24,630 nucleotides of DNA from JBLHLB01 sp047618505 (GTDB lineage Bacteria > Planctomycetota > UBA1135 > GCA-002686595). The notes below the pieces were generated by a model. That model was not told where the DNA came from, did not search any database, and saw only the letters and a list, made by a program, of their open reading frames with translations. The position numbers and the translations under genes are program-made. The stretch spans positions 1 through 24,630 of the forward strand of contig JBLHLB010000021.1 of assembly GCA_047618505.1 (NCBI GenBank), written 5' to 3'. How positions within the stretch are numbered: the first letter of the stretch is position 1; each line of letters opens with the position of its first letter. Positions 1-7,073 of the stretch are shown in pieces.

Positions 1-759
1 CAAGGGGATGTTTCCGTGCGCGAGCGCGACGACGCCGAGCGCGCCTTGGCCAACGCGGAATTCCGCGTGCGTCAGGTGCAAGCCAGTATGCCGGGACTCG
101 AGGCTTCGGTCACCGAAGCGGAAGCCCAGGTCACTTCGGCCGAAGCCTCCCAGGAGCGCAGCGCCACGGCTCTACGGGAAGCCACCATCCTCTCGCCCAT
201 CGACGGAATCGTGCTGGTGCGTGACAAGGAAGTCGGGGATGGTGTTTCTTCGATCTTGGCCGCGGGGGGCAACGCCACCCAGATTATGACCCTCGGCGAT
301 CTGTCGGAAATGTACATCGAGGCACGTGTCGATGAAGTCGACTTGGGTCGCATTCACGAGGGTATGCCTGCTGTCATCGTCGTGGACGCTTTCCGGGGCC
401 TGACCCTGGAGGGATCCGTGCGTCAGATCGCACCGGCTGGATCACTGGATGCCAACGGGATCGTGACCTTCGAGGTGGAGGTTTCTGTCAAGGATCCCGA
501 CCGCCTCCTGCGTCCGGACATGACAGCGGACGCGAAGTTGGTCATCGATCGCCGCGACGCCGTGCCGAGCCTGCCGCAGATCGCCATGCGAATGGGGGCC
601 AGCGGCAAATGGTTTGTCGAGCGTGTCGTCGGGGAAGGCGAGAACGTCAGTGTGGAGTCGGTGGAAATCGTGCCAGGTCTCAGCGATGGATTGATGACAG
701 AGGTTCGCGAGGGCCTCGCCGCTGGCGACCGCATTCTGATGCCCATCGCCCTGCGCTAA
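1..759 (+). CDS. Periplasmic adaptor (HlyD/MacA-like) subunit of an ABC-type efflux system, 5'-truncated by window edge
   Basis: The frame is open from the first base, so 252 C-terminal residues are visible and the true start lies upstream. Residues 1-60 are Ala/Glu/Arg-rich and heptad-like, the second half of the alpha-helical hairpin of membrane fusion proteins. Residues 61-80 (ATILSPIDGIVLVRDKEVGD) form the second half-lipoyl motif. Residues 104-146 read as the beta-barrel domain and 180-252 as the membrane-proximal domain. In this family the adaptor bridges an inner-membrane transporter to an outer-membrane channel in the periplasm. The next two genes on the same strand are MacB-like permeases, starting 64 bases downstream, so the adaptor most likely serves a MacAB-type tripartite pump or an envelope lipid/lipoprotein transporter. 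The substrate cannot be read from sequence. Family assignment is firm; the partner assignment is inferred from neighbours. Confidence 0.88.
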   Translation, partial: QGDVSVRERDDAERALANAEFRVRQVQASMPGLEASVTEAEAQVTSAEASQERSATALREATILSPIDGIVLVRDKEVGDGVSSILAAGGNATQIMTLGDLSEMYIEARVDEVDLGRIHEGMPAVIVVDAFRGLTLEGSVRQIAPAGSLDANGIVTFEVEVSVKDPDRLLRPDMTADAKLVIDRRDAVPSLPQIAMRMGASGKWFVERVVGEGENVSVESVEIVPGLSDGLMTEVREGLAAGDRILMPIALR

Positions 760-823
760 TCGTGGTCAGGCACTCAAAGATGGATCAACGTGACGCCCTT
801 CGGAGACGCGGCGGACGCGTTCG

Positions 824-2092
824 ATGAGGTTTTGGGATCTTGTTTGGGAGAGCTTGACCTCCGTTTGGGGCGAAGCCCGCCGGACGGCTCCCATGGCTGC
901 TGGGATCGCATGGGGTGTGGCTTCGGTCTTCGTGCTGGTCGCCGTGGGACGCGGCTTTGAGGCCAATCAACGCGGTTCCCTAGAGGCTCTGGGGGATTCC
1001 TTCATGCTCTTGCGCGTCAACCGCTCGACGGCCACGCGCGGAGATCTGCGCAGCGGGTTCGTGCGCATCGACGGCGATGACATCGAAGCGATCAAGACCG
1101 GCGCTCCTTCCTTAGCGGGAATATCCCCCAAGGCCAACAACTGGTTCATGCAGGCCTATCGGGGCAAGAACCTGACCCGCGTCGTTTGCGTTGGAGTCGA
1201 ACCCCAGTACGCCGACATTGTGAACGTGCCCATCGAAGAGGGCCGTTGGATTGACGAGTACGATCTCGAAGCGGCGCTGCCCGTGTGTGTACTCGGTCCC
1301 GCAGTGCGCGAAGAGCTGTTCGGTGATGCGCCTGCGGTGGGTGAGACGATCGAGCTGGTTTTCAGTCGCGCGGCGGGCGAGGACACCATCTTCCGCAAGG
1401 TTAAGGTCGTGGGCACTGTCGGGGAGGAAGAGCTAGCGGGGGACGAGATTTATACCAGCCACCGAATTGTGGTCTTCCTGCCCTTCACAACCTGGGAGCG
1501 CATGTCCCCCCGGGACTTTCAATTCTTCGTCCTGCAGCCGCGCGATGACGTCGATCGCGAGGCGGCTCTGGCTGAAGTGCGCCACGTGTTGGCGGAGCGC
1601 CACGGCTTTGACCCGGACGAGAAGAACACCCTGGTCCCCTACTTCGATGCCTTCGAGCGCAAGCAACGCATCGATCAGGTCTTCGGCGGACTAGAGGTCT
1701 TTCTCGGCGCGGTTGGGCTCTTGATCCTGCTCTTGGGTGCGATCGGCGTGGCCAATGTTGTCCTCATGTCGGTCACCGCACGCACCTTTGAATTCGGTCT
1801 GCGTCGCGCCCTGGGCTGCAAGCGGCGTTGGATCTTCACCCAGGTCTTCCTCGAAGCTTCGACCGTCTGCTTCGCCTCCGGCCTGCTTGGCTTTGTTCTA
1901 GGGATCGGTGGCATCGAACTGATGGGCATGGTCGATTTACCCGAGGGCTTTGCCGCGCCGCGACCGGAGTTGGGCGCCGCTTGGCTGCCGGGCATCCTGC
2001 TCTTGTTCGCCAGCCTGGGCGCTGCAATCTGGCCGGCCTATCGTGCGACCCGCATGTCGCCGTCGAACGCCCTTCGAAGTGGTGGGATGTGA
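824..2092 (+). CDS. ABC transporter permease, MacB/FtsX type (first of a pair)
   Basis: The protein has 422 residues. A hydrophobic segment at about residues 22-42 is followed by a large soluble MacB periplasmic core-like region (about 45-280). Three hydrophobic segments then fill the C-terminal 140 residues: the FtsX-type domain, with LGAIGVANVVLMSVTARTFE and the closing PAYRATRMSPSNALRSGGM that typifies this permease class. Such proteins transmit ATP hydrolysis by a separate cytoplasmic ATPase to the periplasm rather than moving substrate through a classic channel. There is no ATPase domain in this protein or in its visible neighbours. The gene follows the adaptor gene by 64 bases and its stop overlaps the start of the second permease, which indicates one operon. 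No strong Shine-Dalgarno is seen; a GGAG at 802-805 is too far upstream to be convincing. Confidence 0.9.
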   Translation: MRFWDLVWESLTSVWGEARRTAPMAAGIAWGVASVFVLVAVGRGFEANQRGSLEALGDSFMLLRVNRSTATRGDLRSGFVRIDGDDIEAIKTGAPSLAGISPKANNWFMQAYRGKNLTRVVCVGVEPQYADIVNVPIEEGRWIDEYDLEAALPVCVLGPAVREELFGDAPAVGETIELVFSRAAGEDTIFRKVKVVGTVGEEELAGDEIYTSHRIVVFLPFTTWERMSPRDFQFFVLQPRDDVDREAALAEVRHVLAERHGFDPDEKNTLVPYFDAFERKQRIDQVFGGLEVFLGAVGLLILLLGAIGVANVVLMSVTARTFEFGLRRALGCKRRWIFTQVFLEASTVCFASGLLGFVLGIGGIELMGMVDLPEGFAAPRPELGAAWLPGILLLFASLGAAIWPAYRATRMSPSNALRSGGM

Positions 2093-3336
2093 AGCGCCCC
2101 GCCCGTATCAGTGTAGGTCGAGCTGTCCTAGGCGAGGCCCTGGGCAGTCTGCTCACCAACCCCCTGCGCTCGGTGCTGACCATGTCCAGCGTGGCCTTCG
2201 GCATGGCGGTGTTGTTCGTGATGCTGTCCTATTCCACGGGCGTGCCGGAAGCGACCGCTTCCATTCTGCGCAGCATGGGCAGCAAGGAGATGACCGTAGA
2301 GCCGCGACGTTCGCGCGGCAGCGGGGGCGGCAATCGCGGCGGGCGCGCAATTCGCATTCGCTATGCCGATCTGCCGCAAATCCGTGAAGCGGCACCTTCC
2401 TTGTCCGGTATTGCCCCGACCTACAGCCCCGGCCGCGGTGGCCCGGTCTATGCCGCCGATCGCTCTTGGCCCTGGGCCAGGATTTCCGGCGTGGGTTATG
2501 AGTACGCGAAGGTCACCGATCTCAGCATTGTCGAAGGCCGTTGGTTTTCGAAGGAAGAAGAAGTGCTCGGTTCGGAGGTCGCCTTGATCTCCTTGCCACT
2601 GGCGGAGGGGCTCTTCGAAGAGCGTGAAGCGATCGGAGAGTCAATCGACGTCAGGCTGCAGCGCTTCAAAATCATCGGTGTTTACGAGAGTAGCGCGAGC
2701 TTCGCCTATTCGATCTTTGTGCCCTACCCCACGGCCATGGAGATGGGCGATTCGGGGGGGCGCTATGTCTCGAGTATCGCCTTTGCTCCGCGTCAACCCG
2801 ATCAGGCAAGGGCTGCGGTGGCGGAGATCCGCAATGCACTGGGGACTCTCTACGCCTTCGATCCCAATGATCCGGCCGCGCTCGATGTGAAGGAGAACCT
2901 CGCCTTCGCGGAGAAGGTCGAAGCCACCAGCTTCGCCCTTCAACTTCTGGTCCTCACGATCGCGGGAATCGCCCTGGTTCTCGGATGCTTGGGGGCCGCC
3001 AATGTGGTCGGCATCGCCGTATCCGAGCGCACAGCGGAGCTTGGGCTGCGCCGTGCGATCGGAGCACCGGCCACTCAACTGCGCTTCGAAGTTCTGACCG
3101 AAACGATGCTCCTGGCGATAATCGGCGGGGTTTGTGGCGTGCTCCTTGGCTGGCTCGCCATCCAGGGCCTGGGACCCCTAGAGTTCACACCCGAAGCCCG
3201 TCTCGTTCCAAAACCCAATAGGGAACTGTTGTTGATCGCTTTCCCCGTCCTGGTGTTTACGGCGACCTTGGCTGGTCTGCCGGCAGCGAGCCGAGCGAGC
3301 CGAATCGAACCGGCTGAAGCTCTTCGCTCGGAATAG
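2089..3336 (+). CDS. ABC transporter permease, MacB/FtsX type (second of a pair), GTG start overlapping previous stop
   Basis: I place the start at GTG 2089, which shares bases with the ATGTGA end of the preceding gene; this is the classic arrangement for translational coupling. The frame stays open further upstream, but that stretch lies inside the first permease and does not look like protein. The product has 415 residues. A TM segment at about 27-48 follows TNPLRSVLTMSSVAFGMAVL, then come a Gly/Arg-rich loop near residues 68-85, a periplasmic core domain, and three C-terminal TM segments ending in the family signature PAASRASRIEPAEALRSE. It has the same architecture as the first permease but is clearly diverged, so the two probably form a heterodimer served by one ATPase encoded elsewhere. 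The terminal residues and TM layout make the family secure; the substrate is unknown. Confidence 0.88.
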   Translation: MKRPARISVGRAVLGEALGSLLTNPLRSVLTMSSVAFGMAVLFVMLSYSTGVPEATASILRSMGSKEMTVEPRRSRGSGGGNRGGRAIRIRYADLPQIREAAPSLSGIAPTYSPGRGGPVYAADRSWPWARISGVGYEYAKVTDLSIVEGRWFSKEEEVLGSEVALISLPLAEGLFEEREAIGESIDVRLQRFKIIGVYESSASFAYSIFVPYPTAMEMGDSGGRYVSSIAFAPRQPDQARAAVAEIRNALGTLYAFDPNDPAALDVKENLAFAEKVEATSFALQLLVLTIAGIALVLGCLGAANVVGIAVSERTAELGLRRAIGAPATQLRFEVLTETMLLAIIGGVCGVLLGWLAIQGLGPLEFTPEARLVPKPNRELLLIAFPVLVFTATLAGLPAASRASRIEPAEALRSE

Positions 3337-3339
3337 GGG

Positions 3340-3361
3340 TGCCCCGAACGGATGCGGGGCA
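3340..3361 (+). terminator. Possible terminator after the permease operon
   Basis: Four bases after the second permease stop there is a short inverted repeat, TGCCCCG and CGGGGCA with an 8-base loop (3347-3354). The stem is GC-rich, but no T tract follows, so it is a weak intrinsic terminator at best. It is the only hairpin I see in the 192-base gap before the next gene; the rest of that gap shows nothing recognisable. Confidence 0.35.
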
Positions 3362-3528
3362 ATGTGAACCCATGGCATTCAGCGCAGGTCGGTCGAATCG
3401 TCGTCGATACGGAAACTCTGGATTGAGAATCCGAAGGAAGAGGCAGTCCGACTCACCGTATTGCCGTTTGCGATGACACCCTAGGGGCCGGCACTCCTAA
3501 GGGAGCACGCCCAATTCCGGTTCAGTAG

Positions 3529-4671
3529 ATGCAACAAGGCCCGAGGCCTAACTCCATGTCCCGCTTGCTACCTGTGTTCTTGATCCTGACGTTGCTTGTC
3601 GTCGGCTTCTTGATCTATAGCGACAGGGGAGAAACCCCGGCCGCCAAGGTGGCGGGAGTTGGTGATGAGGAGCTGCTCGGGGATGCGGGGGAGATCGAGG
3701 TGTTATCGAGCGACGACGTGATCGAAGCAATCCGACGAACTTCGACACCGGAGTCGCGGGACCCCTCCGAAGGGGCGCGGCGTTCGTCCAGCCCTACGAC
3801 ATCCTCGTCGGATGCAGCGCGCACGTCCGAACCAACAGAAGGCCCGACACCGCCGGCATGTACAAAGCAGGAGATTCTTGCACTGGCTGGCTTGCCGCCC
3901 GACACGCCATTGGCCTTACAGTTCGAGCCCTACTATCCGCCGGATCCCATGGAGAGGGGCACTTCGTCCCTGGAACTAGAACTGACTGATGGCTCGACCG
4001 GCAAGCCGATGCCAAGCGGCGTCATCCTCTGGCGTATCGATGCCCCGGCGAACTACTTCTGGAAGCGCGGCGATCAAGCGGTAGCGTTCGAGTTTGTCGG
4101 TTCAAAGGGCTTTCGGTTCGAGAACCTAGCCGACGGCAGGTATCGCCCGTTCATCCTGGAAGAACGTCGACATGCTGTTCACCAAGCAGTGATTGAAGTA
4201 ACTGGCAACACCCAGGCGAGTCTCTCGGTCGAAATGCCCGGTCGTCGACAAGTCTTCATGAAGCTGATTCTCTTGGACCCAGGGAGTCCATCAGTTCAGA
4301 CTTTTCCTGGTTTCAAGCGGACCTCACGTGAGCGAACCGCAATCACTCAGCTGGCACCTTGGGTCAACACGCGTCACTTCGTGCGCTCCTATTGGGACGA
4401 GTGCCCCAACCTGGAAATCGGAGAGATCGCAAGAATAGACTTCCCACGAATCAAGCAGGCGAAGGACAGTAGAAGCCAAGAATGGGGTCCCTTGTTTCCG
4501 GTCAACAAGCTCTACGACCTGGGAGAGATCCCAGAAGACGTGCGGGGAACTCACTTCGTTCGCGAAGTATACGTGCAGTTCAACGAGCGCTCCCCACGCA
4601 GATTCTTGCTTGAGAACCCGATGGAGGACCCTGGCCGTGGAGTGCCGATCATCCTCGAACTCGTGCCCTAG
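3529..4671 (+). CDS. Single-pass envelope protein of unknown function with an Ig-like/carboxypeptidase-regulatory-like region
   Basis: The protein has 380 residues and I do not recognise a named family. Residues 12-29 (LLPVFLILTLLVVGFLIY) form one strong TM segment or signal anchor; residues 30-110 are a Ser/Thr/Pro/Glu-rich low-complexity linker; residues 145-240 look like a beta-sandwich (alternating hydrophobic pattern, SSLELELTDGSTGKPMPSGV, then ENLADGRYRPFIL) of the kind seen in carboxypeptidase regulatory-like domains. The C-terminal 140 residues are unassigned. A second in-frame ATG at 3556 (MSRLLPV) would place the charged n-region directly before the TM segment and is an equally good start. 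The gene stands alone, 192 bases after the permease operon and convergent with the TonB receptor gene 24 bases away. Its layout of anchor, linker and Ig-like fold resembles that of the 798-residue protein at 18476-20872. Confidence 0.7.
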   Translation: MQQGPRPNSMSRLLPVFLILTLLVVGFLIYSDRGETPAAKVAGVGDEELLGDAGEIEVLSSDDVIEAIRRTSTPESRDPSEGARRSSSPTTSSSDAARTSEPTEGPTPPACTKQEILALAGLPPDTPLALQFEPYYPPDPMERGTSSLELELTDGSTGKPMPSGVILWRIDAPANYFWKRGDQAVAFEFVGSKGFRFENLADGRYRPFILEERRHAVHQAVIEVTGNTQASLSVEMPGRRQVFMKLILLDPGSPSVQTFPGFKRTSRERTAITQLAPWVNTRHFVRSYWDECPNLEIGEIARIDFPRIKQAKDSRSQEWGPLFPVNKLYDLGEIPEDVRGTHFVREVYVQFNERSPRRFLLENPMEDPGRGVPIILELVP

Positions 4672-4695
4672 CTGTCGTGTGCCAGCAGCGGCGCT

Positions 4696-6822
4696 TTAGA
4701 AGACGAAGCTCAAGCCCGCGATGATCGAACGCCCGGGCGCGTCGAGCCCGGAACCGTGGCTGCGGTAGTTCTCGTCGAAGAGGTTGGCCATGGACAAGCT
4801 CCATTCGATGCCCGGCGCGAGTTCTCCGGCTAGGTCGATGGTCCAGGTGGTCCAACCCGGTGTTCCATCGGGGTTGATGCGCGGGTCGGAAATGTCGTCG
4901 GGGTTGAGTTCGTCCTGTTCGGCAGCCCAAACGAACGTCACGCCAGCTCGATCCACCCTCCGCGGCGAATCGCCCGCGGCGCGCCCAACGGGATTGTTCC
5001 AGGCGACCGACAAACGCCCATTCAGGGGCGGAATGCGCCGGGCGTCCACGCCATCCAAGGGTGCTCTGCCCGTGTTCGGGTCGATCGTTCCATCGAACTG
5101 CCGGCCGCGTACCCAGTTCGCTGTCCCCTCGAGTATCCAGGGCGAGCCTTCTTCGAAGAGCTCCGTTTGTGCGCTCGTCTCAACTCCATAGAGCTCAACA
5201 CGACCGGCGTTCACTCGCAGGAAAGTCTCGTCCCCCGAAGTCCCGGGATCTCCGACAGAGGTCAACTGGCGGCCGATGAAGTCGTTGATGCGCGTGTAGA
5301 AAACGGTGGCGTAGCCTGACCAGCGCGGCTTGATGACCTCCAGTCCCGTTTCGATCATCCAGCTCTTAGCCGGATCCAGGTCCGGGTTCGCAACCTCGAG
5401 GCCGCCGGCGAAGTCGCCGTCGTTCGCCAGGTCTTCTAGGTTCGGAGCTTGGAAGCCCTGGGCCAGGGTCGCGCTCCAACGCAAGCTGTCAGAGAGGTCG
5501 CGCGCCACTTCAATACTGGCGTTCACGTTCGAGAAGTCACCACGCTCGCGTCCGCCTACGTTGTCATCAAAGGCAAAGTCAAAGGCGGAGAAGCGCACCC
5601 CAAGGGTCACGTAAAGCGGCTCCCACTGGGTCAACTCGTCCTGCACGAAGACGCCAAAGGAGGTGTAGCGCGCGTCCGGCGCAAAGTCCCCATCGCTATG
5701 CGTGCGGATGTTTGTGCCGAGATCCGTGCGACGCTGGAAGGAGTCCACGCGGTCGCTCTCGAGGTCCACGCCATAGGTCAGGAAGTGATCCTCTCCCACG
5801 GCGCGTGTCCAATCAACGCCGAACCCAAGGGTGTCGACGCGCGTGCGACTGTAGACCTGTGTGTTGCTGCCGGTGCGGCGCTTGTCGCGCGCTTCGTCGT
5901 ATTGTCGCGCGAAGACGCGCAATTGCATGGCGTCCCCGAAGCCACCGCCGTTGGCGTCATCCAGGGCCACGAGGATCTGCTCGCGCTCCTGCAATTGAAA
6001 GTCGTACTGGGCAAAGGACGGTGCGTCCTGCCCGAAGCCTGGAATCACACTGAAGGTACGCGGTACGTCGAAGTCCCGGTGCAGCAGGCCGGTGACGCGC
6101 AGGTTGCGAGCTTCGTCTAGGGCCACATCCACCGAGGAGAAGAAGGACACGTTGTCATAGCCCGTGAAAGCTTGCGTGTCTCCCCCACCGACGCGCAGGT
6201 CGCCCCAGTCCTCGGTGCTGGCTGTGGCGAAGACGCCGACCGTTTCGTTGGCCGTTGACGTCTCGATCCAGGTGCGCGATCCATCGGAAGCCGTGTCGTA
6301 GCGACCACCGATCACACCGTGAACGGCACGGTCACCATTTTCACCGGCCGGCATGCGACGGCGTGTCCAAATGGAAATCACACCACCGATCGCGTCCGAT
6401 CCATAGAGCACTGCGGAGGACCCGTGAATCACTTCCACACGGTCCACCATGGCCGGATCCAAGGTGTTCAAACTCTGGTTGGGACCAAAGCGTGTGGTCG
6501 AATCGTTCAATCGCACGCCGTCCACCAGGATCAGAATCTGATTCCCATAGAGCCCGCGCACGATCGGCGCGCCGCCGCCGAGGTTCGACTCTTGCACCCA
6601 AACTCCAGCCGCTCGCCCGAGGGCCCGGGGCAAGGAGCGCTCGCCCGTGCGCCGCAATTCGTCACCGTCAATCACGGTCACCTTAGCCGCACTCGTCGTG
6701 ACAGTTGCATCGGCCCGGGGCGCGACCACAAGTGTTTCACCAAGCTCCGTCTCGTCAAAGGGGGAGTCCTGAACCGACTCTTGAACGGCGGGATTCGGAA
6801 GCGGCGGAAGCGTGATGAACAT
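4696..6822 (-). CDS. TonB-dependent outer-membrane receptor
   Basis: Taking ATG at 6822 (MFITLPPLP), the protein has 708 residues. A TonB-box-like segment ETLVV (29-33) precedes the plug domain at about 45-155, which shows LPRALGRAAGVWVQ, IVRGLYGNQILILVDGVRLN, DRVEVIHGSSAVLYGSDAIGG. The rest is a 22-strand-type beta barrel rich in aromatic and acidic turns, and it ends with GLSFVF, the C-terminal Phe used for BAM recognition. The plug is closest in style to BtuB/CirA-type receptors, so a metal chelate or cobalamin-like ligand is possible but not shown. A longer in-frame start exists at 7011; the extra 63 residues are Arg/Pro-rich and not signal-like. No convincing signal peptide is present from either start, which is odd for an outer-membrane protein. 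No TonB/ExbBD genes are adjacent. Confidence 0.9.
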   Translation of the reverse strand: MFITLPPLPNPAVQESVQDSPFDETELGETLVVAPRADATVTTSAAKVTVIDGDELRRTGERSLPRALGRAAGVWVQESNLGGGAPIVRGLYGNQILILVDGVRLNDSTTRFGPNQSLNTLDPAMVDRVEVIHGSSAVLYGSDAIGGVISIWTRRRMPAGENGDRAVHGVIGGRYDTASDGSRTWIETSTANETVGVFATASTEDWGDLRVGGGDTQAFTGYDNVSFFSSVDVALDEARNLRVTGLLHRDFDVPRTFSVIPGFGQDAPSFAQYDFQLQEREQILVALDDANGGGFGDAMQLRVFARQYDEARDKRRTGSNTQVYSRTRVDTLGFGVDWTRAVGEDHFLTYGVDLESDRVDSFQRRTDLGTNIRTHSDGDFAPDARYTSFGVFVQDELTQWEPLYVTLGVRFSAFDFAFDDNVGGRERGDFSNVNASIEVARDLSDSLRWSATLAQGFQAPNLEDLANDGDFAGGLEVANPDLDPAKSWMIETGLEVIKPRWSGYATVFYTRINDFIGRQLTSVGDPGTSGDETFLRVNAGRVELYGVETSAQTELFEEGSPWILEGTANWVRGRQFDGTIDPNTGRAPLDGVDARRIPPLNGRLSVAWNNPVGRAAGDSPRRVDRAGVTFVWAAEQDELNPDDISDPRINPDGTPGWTTWTIDLAGELAPGIEWSLSMANLFDENYRSHGSGLDAPGRSIIAGLSFVF

Positions 6823-6935
6823 AGGTGTGATGCGTAGGCTGGGGGGGGCTTCGGCGGGATTACGGGGAGGGGAGTGACTGTTTAATCCCTCGGGCAGCGA
6901 CCTGCGCTGCTCTACGGGATGGGCCACGCTACGGG

Positions 6936-6941
6936 ATTCTA
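6936..6941 (-). promoter_or_regulatory. Possible -10 box (TAGAAT) upstream of the TonB receptor gene
   Basis: On the minus strand TAGAATCCCGT lies about 115 bases before the receptor start in the 251-base gap between the receptor gene and the HerA-like gene. The hexamer matches a vegetative -10 element in five of six positions, but I find no good -35 element 16-18 bases upstream. It is listed mainly because the same TAGAATCC string precedes the esterase start at 16785. Confidence 0.2.
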
Positions 6942-7073
6942 CCGCTTGAGGTGCGCGCGCGTGGCGAAGGACCATGTTCCAGTTCCGCATGCGCGTCTGT
7001 CGCCCCCTCAACTGGAGAACAGATTAAAGAGTTCCTGACCCAAATCCTGCCCTGCCCCCAGCCTCGCCAGCGA

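Noticed and set aside
1828..2088. In-frame upstream extension of the second permease
   Set aside because: It lies entirely within the first permease gene and its translation is Arg/Pro-rich with no family resemblance; the GTG at 2089 coupled to the upstream stop fits better.
5449..6120. 223-codon open frame on the + strand
   Set aside because: It is antisense to the beta barrel of the TonB receptor, which has clear homology; the open frame is a by-product of high GC.
6823..7073. Cobalamin riboswitch upstream of the TonB receptor
   Set aside because: A GTCAGGA-like string is present on the minus strand, but the ordered conserved boxes of the riboswitch are absent.
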